Part shown: piece after piece, positions 41,600-49,131 of the stretch | Numbering within the stretch: the first letter of the stretch is position 1 | Layout: the number at the start of each line of letters is the position of its first letter | NCBI GenBank assembly: GCA_003427395.1 | Contig: BFEA01000286.1 | Coordinates: 1,363,241 to 1,412,371 of the forward strand | From: Chara braunii | Lineage: Eukaryota; Streptophyta; Charophyceae; Charales; Characeae | Direction: 5' to 3' | DNA length: 49,131 bases | Made by a program: the position numbers and the translations under genes | The notes under the pieces: model-generated | Told to the model about the DNA's origin: nothing | The model's input: the letters and a program-made list of their open reading frames with translations, nothing else | Databases searched by the model: none

Positions 41600-42480
41600 C
41601 CATGGAAAAAGAAGCGACGACGACAACATGACAAGGAGGATGAAATACAATCGGAGTTCGATTTTCAGAGTTTCATTAAAAAAAAAGAAACAAAGCGACG
41701 AGGGCGTGACAAGGAGAAGATGAGATGGAGGAGGAAGATTAGGAGATGGAGAAGGAGGATGAGGAGATGGAGGAGGAGGAGGAGAAGGAGGAGGTGAGGA
41801 GGAGAAGAAATGGACGAGGACAAGGACGACGAGGTGATAAGGAGGACGAAATGCCATCACAGTTCGAACTTAGAAGTTCCCAGTAAAAACAAAGAAAAAA
41901 GTGACGAAACCGTGATGAGGAGGATGAGAAGTGGAGGAGGATGGAGAGATGGAGGTGGAAAGATGGACGAGGAGGGATGGAGGAGGACAAGGAGACATGG
42001 AGGAGGAGGAGGAGGAAGACGACCGACGAGGAGATACCATCACAGTTCGAACTTTGAAGTGTCCATAAACAAAATAAAATGACGAGGCCGTGACAAGGAG
42101 GATGAGAGGTGGAGGAGGGGAGATGGAGAGATGGAGGAGAAGAGATGGAGAGATGGAGGAGGAAAGATGGACGAGGAGGGATGAAGGAGGAGGACGAGGA
42201 AAGATACACGACTAAGAGTAGAGGAGGTGATACCAACACAAATCGAAGTTCACACAAGAAAAGGTGACGAGACCTTGACAAGGAGGAGGCCGAGGAGGAC
42301 AGGAGGAGGAGGGGAGAAGGAAAGATACACAAGGAGGGGAGGCTGATGAGAGGTGAAGGAGGAAGTGACGAGGAGGAGGCGGAGAAGATGAGGAGATAGT
42401 CCGAGATACTATCAAAGTTCCGAGTACACGATCTGATACTAGGGAAAAAAAAGGAAGGGACAATACCGAGACGAGGAGGA
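41600..42480 (+). repeat. GGA-rich core of E2 organised as ~170-205-bp higher-order units
   Basis: Five units each have a non-purine marker (CATCACAGTTCGAACTT-like, anchors at 41655, 41861, 42044, 42247 and 42416), a short A-rich piece, GACGAGGCCGTGACAAGGAG-like sequence, then GGA-rich filler. The spacings are 206, 183, 203 and 169 bp. Confidence 0.8.
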
Positions 42481-42543
42481 GGAGGAGATGTGCACTAATG
42501 GTTAATAGGTGGTGTCATTTTCGGCGAATTTTTCACCGAAACT

Positions 42544-43045
42544 CTAGGAAGATTCTCACGTCCGGCCGGTCCTGCCCGGCCGGGCACCCGGGCGTGACGC
42601 CCGGCGGGGTCTGACGCCCGGGGTAAACCGGGCGTGCAAATAAATAAAAAAAAAAAAGTTTTTTTTTTTGGTTTTCTGCGCTCTCCCAGAGGACTCCAAA
42701 TCCGGGCTCATTTCGTTTTTTGTGAGTTGGCTGTCAAGGGGGGGGGGAAGGGGGGTATAAATTGTTTTTAAAGAGGGTAAAGGGGTCTAAAGGGGGGTGC
42801 CTTTGTGTGATTCTGTTATTTTCTTTTTTATCTCCGATTCTGTGCCGAATTATAATGTGACCCTCAGCCAAAAGTCGTTTGTATTTCAATCCTACACAAC
42901 ATATTTTTTTTCCGGAATTTTTTGAGTTTTTTTTTTTGTTTTTTTTTGGTGCTGGGGCTGCCCGGAACCCTGCCCGGGGGTCATGCCCGGCCAGGCACCC
43001 GGGCGTGTACCCGGGCAGAAGTTGAGTGCCTGGGCACCCGGGAAA
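42544..43045 (-). repeat. CCCGGG-cluster repeat, copy B (inverted)
   Basis: The reverse complement of copy A, sharing GTGAGAATCTTCCTAG, AATTTATACCCCCC, CAGAATCGGAGATAAAAAAG, CGACTTTTGGC and the CCCGGG cluster. It has an extra ~170 bp near 42565-42740 that includes a second CCCGGG cluster. It lies inside E2. Confidence 0.8.
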
Positions 43046-44590
43046 ACAGCCTAACCGAAACTGCCATATTTCTCTGAATTTTTTATTGTTTTCTTGTTTC
43101 TTTTTTTGTGTGATATCTATATGTGCAAGGAACATGAATATGGACGAAGCACAGAAATCCAGACTGCAAAATCACACTGAAGTCCAAGTAGTCAAAGCCA
43201 AAGCAGATAGCACATGGACCCGAGTAACCATCCCATTGAGAATGATACAGAAGAATCGTGAGTCAATGTCCATTCCCAATAGGGCAACACCAACAGCATA
43301 ACCCAAATGTAGCTCTCTCTTGTGAATGGCGCAAGGCGCCCTATCTACTCTACAGCCTAGCCTACAACTACAGCAATGAAAGCAACCAGACAACTTGACT
43401 ACCAGCGAGTGATGATGTCAACACTAATGCCGACCTCCACCTCCACCAGGTACGTGTCCTCTTCACCCACACTCTCCCTTGTACCCACACAGTGCCCTTC
43501 ACCTCCGAAGAACCACCTTCGCCCTTCACACCTCTGCACCCTCTGCAGCCCGGCTATGGCCGCCAAGCGCCCTGTATGCAGGCAGCGCCCTACCGCCTAG
43601 CGCTAGCCTGCGTCCTCTCAGCCTTAGCGCAGCGCAGCATGCATGCAACGCAGCAGCGTGCCGGCCTTGCTCGCAATGGCCAAGATCCCTGCCCACTCGC
43701 CCTGCTTGCCTATATGCCAGTGCAGCGTGTGGGCGGCCTCCCTTCAGCCTGTGACAGGGGCCCAGAGGCTGAACCCAGCCCGATCCAGTTGGGCCCCGGG
43801 GCAATGCAGTTGTGCCTCCTTCATCAAGGCCTGCGTCCAGATACAGATAGTGGGCCGATTTCCCTTCGGCATTTTCGGCCTCTATACCCAGCATGCATTG
43901 TCGGCCTCACGTTCGAGTGCCCAGGGCCTAACTAACTCAGAGGCCCTGGGCTTTCAGCATTTGCTGAAATCCGAGACTCGGTGCACTCCAACCAACTGGC
44001 GTGCTGCAACTGTATGGACCCCACTTCATGAAATGTTGGCACAGAGGGCTCTTGTTGATTTGCTGGCCCGCCTTCACTTAGGGCGGGCACGAGGCTTGCT
44101 GGGGCCTTAGCCCAGAACATGTACATCATGGCAATGCCCCTACTTGAGGGCTTGTTCCTCACATATGCTTTAGGGTATATCTGTATTCAGTTTCAACGTA
44201 TTTGCATTGTTTGTTTGCGAAATGTTTGAGGACATTGTTTGTGGTGATGCGGCGAAAAACCCCGAATTTTGGGCCTTCCATTAACCATCTCTCTCGGAGG
44301 AGGAGGAGGAGGGGGAGGAGGTGAGTTCGAGGGAGGGCAGGAGGGCAGGTGAAGACTCACCTTCGAGGAGGGTTGAAGCCGGCGATGGTCGCTCCAGAGC
44401 TCAGCCTCGGTGATGATGCAAATGCAGGGGGAGGTCGGCGCTGCTCGTAGCGGGGGACTGACGGCGCTGCTCGTAGCGGGGGACTGACGGCGCTGCTTCC
44501 CGGAGTGGACCGGAGGTGGCTGCAACAACGAGTAAACAGACCGCCAAAACCCTGCCAGTATCTACCTGCGAAAACTATGAAAAAGGTACC
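43046..44590. other. E2 interior without a recognised gene
   Basis: 43460-43900 is GC-rich with AGCGC words. 44437-44500 has a 26-bp tandem repeat (GGCGCTGCTCGTAGCGGGGG). 44297-44325 is a GGA tract. Open frames (43492-43935, 43643-44110) show no transposase motifs. Confidence 0.45.
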
Positions 44591-44832
44591 CCCCACCCAA
44601 AATCAAATTCGAAATCGTTTCAGGCCGCGCTTGAGCGCGACCCGCTAAATTTTTTTTTTGGCCCCAAATCCATTTTTGCTGGGGGGGCGAACCAGCGATG
44701 AATCGACATCCTGGCCTTTTTTCTTTTCTGAGTTTTGGCCTGGGCCTTTGTGCGCCGCGCCATTGGGGTGCGCTTGAGCGCCAATGGTCCACAAATCAGC
44801 GCACGACATGCTCTTGCATGTATGGTTATTAC

Positions 44833-45857
44833 AAGAGAATACGAGTTCAAGTCACCAGCGCTCAACAGCGCATATCAATGGTAAGCAGTAACCAGGATAA
44901 ACTCTCAGGTGAGTATCCCTTCCTCTCTGCTCTTCTCTCTTGTGTATCTCCTCTCCTTACTGGTCTCCTCTCTAGCTATGTCCTCGCTGTGTCTTCTCTC
45001 CCTACTTGCATGCACACTCACTAACTTCTACTCAAAGATCTACTCTGAATACACCCACTGATAAGCCTACTAACTATCTGAAGTCTACTACTAACACTCT
45101 GCACTGGTGCAGCTATGGCTGCCTTCCCCTGCCAGTGCTAACACTTCCTCTCTCTCTCTCTCCCTTAGCGCAGCACTTCTGGCTTCAGCGCTCTGCCCTT
45201 CACTACAGCGCACAAGTGCACCACCACTTCCGCACTTCTTGCCAATGAGCAATCTGCCCGAATGGTAGGCTGGCCAGTCCTTTTGTAGTCTTGGAATGCA
45301 CTTCAACTCGTGCCAGCCTCTGCTTTCTGGGGCCTGACTGGGTTCTGGTACCACATCCCCACGGCCTGTCTGTTTCTGAATGTCAAGGCCTGGAACCTTC
45401 CTTAATTTCCATTGGTCTGCTGCTGCTTGGGCCTTTGAGTGATGCCTTTTCAATTTCCGCATATGGGTTTTGACTGTGGACTGTGACTCCTGCCTCTGGG
45501 ACACGACTCTTGCCTGTGGAACTGCCCTTTTACTCGTGGGATGTGACTCTTCAATATGGCTTTTCATTATGAGGCATGACTCTTGCCCCTAAGATGTGAC
45601 TGTTTGCTGGGTGCCTGTTGGACTGGACTGCTGAGGTACCCGACTGTGACTTTTCTGAATTTGACGAACTCGGCCTCTCTTGACCAGGGCCTCTGACCCT
45701 GAGACCCGAATTTGGGGCCTGAATCGTGGAAGGCCTTTCAAAAATGTTATTTACATAATAGTATAATACAGGGTTCAGCCTCCTGATGAGTTAGTGAAAC
45801 TCCGTCGAAACAGTTTGTCACAGCCCCTCGTTTGTTGTCCTCTTCTCCCTCTGTGCC
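44833..45857. other. No gene recognised
   Basis: Pyrimidine-rich (TCTCTC) stretches and AGCGC words at 45160-45230. 45470-45600 has repeated TGTGACTC/TGCC phrases. No domain on either strand. Confidence 0.4.
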
Positions 45858-45921
45858 TACGGTTTACCGGGCAGCTCTGTTTGACTATATATAGTCAAAC
45901 AGAGCTGCCCGGTAAACCGTA
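45858..45921. repeat. Perfect 64-bp palindrome, no spacer
   Basis: The left arm 45858-45889 starts TACGGTTTACCGGGCAGCTC; the right arm 45890-45921 is its exact reverse complement. It is centred on TATATATA and the ends are TA, so a TA-duplicating (Tc1/mariner-like) foldback remnant is one option; a hairpin-derived artefact is another. Confidence 0.97.
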
Positions 45922-46830
45922 AATATTATATAACTATTGGCAATCTCGCCAATCATCCGAACGACAGCTACAAATACTCTCAAATTCTCAATCAATATTT
46001 CAGTGCCCCAATCTGCAAATTAAACATACAGCCAAAGCTGACCATAGAGCCAATACTTTAACATGACGGAAACCCTGATATTGTTTGGACATGCATGTGC
46101 ACATTTGGAAATGAGAGCCACCATAGCCATATAAAGTGTGCATACACCAGGTAGCTGTCATCGCGGCACACAAGGTTTTTGCCACCTGCCATGGAAGCTC
46201 TATAGAGGGAGAGTGAAATGGAGTCGCACGCATAGTTAGATAACTGGATCGCAACTCCAATAGCATAGAATGCAAACAAGGCAACCAAACATTTCGAGCA
46301 TAGCAGATTACGTAATAGTCGAGAGCATGAGCAATCAGCATGAGACTGCAATGAATTGCAGTGTTATGCGGGCTGTACACTACTTATATCTGCTTTTGTC
46401 TGGTTTTGAGCTCTACGGGACTTGATCCCGTGACCTGTACCGTGGTTGTGTGTTTCTCTGTGTGTGTGAGCCTTGCTGGGTTTGATCCCTAGGTCTGATC
46501 GTGAGAGTCTCTGTAGGGTAGTCATAGAACCACTGGGCCTTTCTGTTTTGTCCTTTCCTGCCCTTAAGTTGTAGGTCGTTTCTGTCCTTCCCTTTTGCCC
46601 ATTTTGGGTCTAAATTCGTTCCTAGGCTGTAGGCTGTCGAGTCACTGGAAATTTTGCCCATTTTAGGTCTAAATTCGTTCCTAGGCTGTAGGCTGTGGTT
46701 CCTAGGCTGTAGGCTGTGGAGTCAGTGGAAGCAGGAGTCTACAAAAGTGTTGAAACCAAAGGAAAACGGGTTCTGCCTCGGCTTTTTTTTAGGAAGTGCT
46801 GCTGAAAGGAATGCTGGAAGTTGCTGCGTT
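45922..46830. other. No gene; 59-bp tandem repeat and T-arm-like words
   Basis: 46593-46651 and 46652-46710 form a 59-bp tandem pair beginning TTTTGCCCATTTT, with an extra CCTAGGCTGTAGGCTGTGG copy inserted after the second. 46420-46435 and 46480-46493 contain GGGATCAA-type T-arm-like sequences on the - strand. Confidence 0.6.
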
Positions 46831-47174
46831 ATTTCCCTAGTGCAGGCATCCTCATCTTGCTGAGAGGCTGGCAGCCATAGCTGGGGCAGTCGGCTACTGC
46901 ATCGGACAGCGCAGGGTATCGGGCCCTGAGCGCTGAGTGGCGCCTTCCCCCTTCTGTTCTGGTGGGGTTCTTGCAGCTGCCATCGAAGCAGCATGGTTCA
47001 TTATTTCCCTAGCGCAGGCATCCTCATCTTGCTGAGAGGCTGGCAGCCATAGCTGGGGCAGCCAGCTACCACATCGGACAGCGCAGGGTATCGGGCCCTG
47101 AGCGCTGAGTGGCGCCTTCCCCCTTCTGTTCTGGTGGGGTTTTTGCAGCTTCCATCGAAGCAGCATGGTTCACA
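46831..47174. repeat. 172-bp tandem duplication
   Basis: Units 46831-47002 and 47003-47174 start ATTTCCCTAG and end GCAGCATGGTTCA, and are more than 90% identical by eye. A - strand frame is open in each, but 172 is not a multiple of three, so a tandem protein repeat is not kept in frame. Confidence 0.93.
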
Positions 47175-47467
47175 TGTCTTCTTCAACGTGGCAGGTCTCC
47201 ATCTTCATCGTGGTGGTGCTCTTCTTCTTCATCCTGGGAGCTGTGCTCGCCTGCTGAGTGGACTCTTATCTGCAGCTGGGATTGGATGTTGCTGCCGGGT
47301 GCCGTGTCGGACGCAGGAGGGTGGTGTAGTGCGGGCAGGCTTGATGGGTTGGGTGCTGTGTGCACCATAGCTTGAGCTTGGCGTTGAGGGAGGAAGAAGA
47401 ATTCACCTCTGACGATGAAACAACCAATGTAACAATGTAAATAGTTGGTTCCTGGGTGTTGTTAAGA
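47175..47467. other. Spacer before the U6 retrocopy
   Basis: No coding domain. There is no plant U6-type USE or TATA box at the expected distance before 47487. Confidence 0.5.
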
Positions 47468-47589
47468 ACGTGGTTGGGACTCGGGAGTCCTTCGGGACAT
47501 CCGTTAAAATTGGAATGATACAGCGAAGATTAGATATGGCCCCTGCGCAAGGATGACATGCATAAATCGGGAAATGGTCCAATTTGGCA

Positions 47590-47622
<33 letters not shown>

Positions 47623-47636
47623 CATGGTTGGGATTC
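47468..47636 (+). mobile_element. Retroposition unit: target duplication, U6 copy, A-tail
   Basis: A 15-bp direct repeat flanks the unit: ACGTGGTTGGGACTC at 47468-47482 and ACATGGTTGGGATTC at 47622-47636 (13 of 15 match, both differences are transitions). A run of 26 A (47595-47620) follows the U6 body. This is the signature of LINE-mediated retroposition. Confidence 0.85.
47487..47594 (+). pseudogene. U6: U6 spliceosomal snRNA retropseudogene
   Basis: The sequence follows plant U6: a short 5' stem (GTCC-TTC-GGGAC), AAAATTGGAATGATACAG, GGCCCCTGCGCAAGGATGAC and CATAAATCGGGAAATGGTCC. U6 forms the catalytic core of the spliceosome. The key elements are damaged here: the ACAGAGA box reads ACAGCGA, and the AGC triad region (normally TTAGCATGG) reads TTAGATATGG. 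With the A-tail and no promoter, this is a dead retrocopy. Confidence 0.92.
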
Positions 47637-48077
47637 TTGGGAAAAACAGTGTGCTGATTGGCTGGAGGGAGCAGGGGATTAATAAGAATGGATTAATTTC
47701 AATTCTATTTTGGTTCTAACTTCTAAGTGCTTCCGGTGTGTATTCTCTCATCCATTATGGCATGATTTGCTCTCTCCGAGATCTCTTGTCATTTTGCATG
47801 TGTATGGGAATGTGTGGATGCCGTGCTGTATCTCTCGTTTCAATCAGGCACATAACAAGACTATAATTGATGTTTGGTTTAGCGGCAATGTGAAGACAAT
47901 AACCATTGAAATTTGGAAATTGAAACATGACGATCTCAGCCCTCACCACAAGAGTGAATGGTCGGTGTGTGAGTGAGGTCGCACCAACCAAGCCATCTTT
48001 TCCTGACCTGTGGTCTTATATTCTGGTTGATGTGACCATTCTGCCCACTTTACCATCCAACTGACCCCATTCTCCGC
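47637..48077. other. No gene recognised
   Basis: No motif on either strand in this stretch; the overlapping ORFs at 47710-47991 are not conserved. Confidence 0.45.
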
Positions 48078-48395
48078 GCTCCCTTTCGTTTTTCAAAAAA
48101 AAAGAACAAAGCCAAAACCAGGTTCAGCGTTCCTTACATGGTGACCCACTCAGTGCTTTCCTCTGTTATGGCCGAGGAACCCTGAGAGAGCGGCATTGAT
48201 TACGTCCCAACCGGCCCCGTTGTTCTTTATCGTTCTTTTTTAACCCTCTCCCCCCTCCCTTTTTTTTCCACAAAAAAGAACAAAGCCAGGTTTCCTTATC
48301 GTGGAAAGCCGGGTTCAGCACCCTGACATGATGACCCACTCAATGCTTTCCTCTGTTATGGCTGAGGGATCCTGAGACAGTGGCCTCGATTATTG
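48078..48395. repeat. Degenerate direct duplication (~170-bp unit)
   Basis: AAAAAGAACAAAGCCA, GGTTCAGC, GTGACCCACTCA and GCTTTCCTCTGTTATGGC occur in the same order from about 48098 and again from 48266. Each ends in a CCTGAGA...GATTA phrase similar to 40440-40500. Confidence 0.75.
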
Positions 48396-49131
48396 CTTTT
48401 CTTAAAGGAAAGATTTACCTCTGCTCACACCTGTTCTTCCCTTCATTGTAAACCAGTTGTTCCTTTTCAGCTAACAAAGAAGCTGCCCTAGAACATCCTC
48501 GTAGTAGTTCAAGGGTTGGACAAGAGGCTAAACTATTTCCCTTGGAGCTACTATCCCCATGTATTAATGTGAACCTTGCCATGAGGAGCTTATCTTTGGT
48601 ACGAATCCGCCATGGCTACTATCTTGGACCAGTTTTGCTCCCCCTACACGGAGACCCATGAGCTAATGTAAGACTCAGCATGCTTCTTGCTGAGTGGTTG
48701 GGTTGTGACCCCTGCTGCCCTTCCTGGCTGCACTTCACCTTCTTTCCTGTCGACCATTAACCGCTCTAGGCTTACAATGCCTATCCTTCCTGCTCCCAAG
48801 GCTACCTGATGAAACTTGGTCGTCCGTCGTCAGCTCTTGAGCTTTGTCCTGCTTACTCTGAATCTTTCCCTTCGTTATGATCCGATCAGTAATCTACTCT
48901 GTTTCTAAGAGGCGAATGAGCAGCACGGGCCTTGTAAAAGTAAAGCATTGTGAAAAGGTATCTTGCCAGGGCTCAGAAACGTGAAAACAGGTCAAAAGTC
49001 AAGTTCTCTATCAACAGGCACATCTAAATCTAAGGCAAAGGGCATTGTCAAAAGACTTACCTGTTCACCAGGAGATGTGTATGTCATGTCTGTTCGAGTA
49101 AGGGTGTGTCTGTACGTGTAGGCAGTGTACC
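48396..49131. other. Right edge, no identified gene
   Basis: A frame open at 48452-48661 follows a good acceptor-like TTCCTTTTCAG (ends 48470), but the peptide matches nothing I know and is not the expected next NAXD segment. Confidence 0.35.

Larger units (their letters stand above)
40987..44824. mobile_element. 3.8-kb hAT-like non-autonomous element (E2)
   Basis: The left end is CATACTTGCAACCGCAC and the right end in reverse complement is CATACATGCAAGAGCATG. A perfect 8-bp target duplication GTTATTAC lies at 40979-40986 and 44825-44832. The right subterminal region resembles that of E1 (GGGGGG, GAAC, TTTCGACC-like, CCTTG then a T-run). It carries a GGA-rich core like E1 plus a nested CCCGGG-cluster repeat. 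No transposase was found. Confidence 0.75.

Noticed and set aside
41483-42332. Ser/Leu/Pro-rich frames of 125 and 197 codons on the - strand
   Set aside because: Antisense reading of the E2 polypurine core.
43479-44110. Overlapping GC-rich frames in E2 considered as a transposase
   Set aside because: Three frames are open at once and none shows hAT, MULE or other DDE motifs.
47109-47375. 88-codon frame with a hydrophobic Ser/Trp-rich segment
   Set aside because: Overlaps the 172-bp duplication, open in several frames, no conserved motif.
48471-48661. Possible exon after an acceptor-like TTCCTTTTCAG
   Set aside because: The peptide is unrecognised and no donor or partner exon is evident; may be chance.

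Overview
This is nuclear DNA from a eukaryote of the plant lineage (Streptophyta). The evidence is a split gene with GT-AG introns whose exons match plant ATP-dependent NAD(P)H-hydrate dehydratase (NAXD), a retroposed U6 snRNA with the plant-type 5' stem, and a dense load of Ty3/gypsy, LINE and small inverted-repeat elements. Multi-kilobase introns full of transposons would suit a large repeat-rich genome such as a charophyte alga (Chara-like). That species-level guess is inference only.

Layout. 0.5-6.6 kb: a decayed Ty3/gypsy retrotransposon on the + strand. The order is protease end, RT, RNase H, an extra PHD finger, integrase zinc finger, integrase core, integrase C-terminus, then a further unrecognised ORF after pol. 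6.6-9.2 kb: mostly non-coding, with a small Cys/His-containing open frame and a piece of hAT-type (DUF659) transposase. 9.2-9.5 kb: an assembly join (one N) with a duplicated microsatellite flank. 10.4-16.3 kb: a nearly complete LINE on the - strand (LINE-A) with intact ORF1 and an ORF2 broken by a few stops and frameshifts. 16.3-27.7 kb: small repeats, including foldback/MITE-like elements, orphan LINE 3' tails, tRNA-like repeats, and several tandem duplications with periods of 73-77 bp.

27.7-39.5 kb: the one host gene I can identify. Five exons of NAXD lie on the + strand, all in compatible splice phase; the 5' and 3' parts of the gene are not identifiable in the window. The 7.6-kb third visible intron region (30.3-38.0 kb) holds a LINE-B fragment, a CATACTTGCAA-ended hAT-like element inserted inside LINE-B, and a second, 5'-truncated LINE-A. 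40.99-44.82 kb: a second, 3.8-kb element with the same ends and a perfect 8-bp target duplication. Both members of this family have a long GGA-rich polypurine core. 45.9 kb: a perfect 64-bp palindrome. 46.8-47.2 kb: a 172-bp tandem duplication. 47.49 kb: a U6 snRNA retropseudogene with A-tail and target-site duplication.

Apart from NAXD, which repairs damaged NADH/NADPH hydrates, everything recognisable is mobile or repetitive DNA. LINE activity explains much of the rest: orphan LINE tails, the U6 retrocopy, and a poly-pyrimidine insertion with target duplication. The most unusual observations are the PHD finger inside a gypsy pol, the unknown ORF after it, the polypurine-core hAT-like family, and the palindrome.
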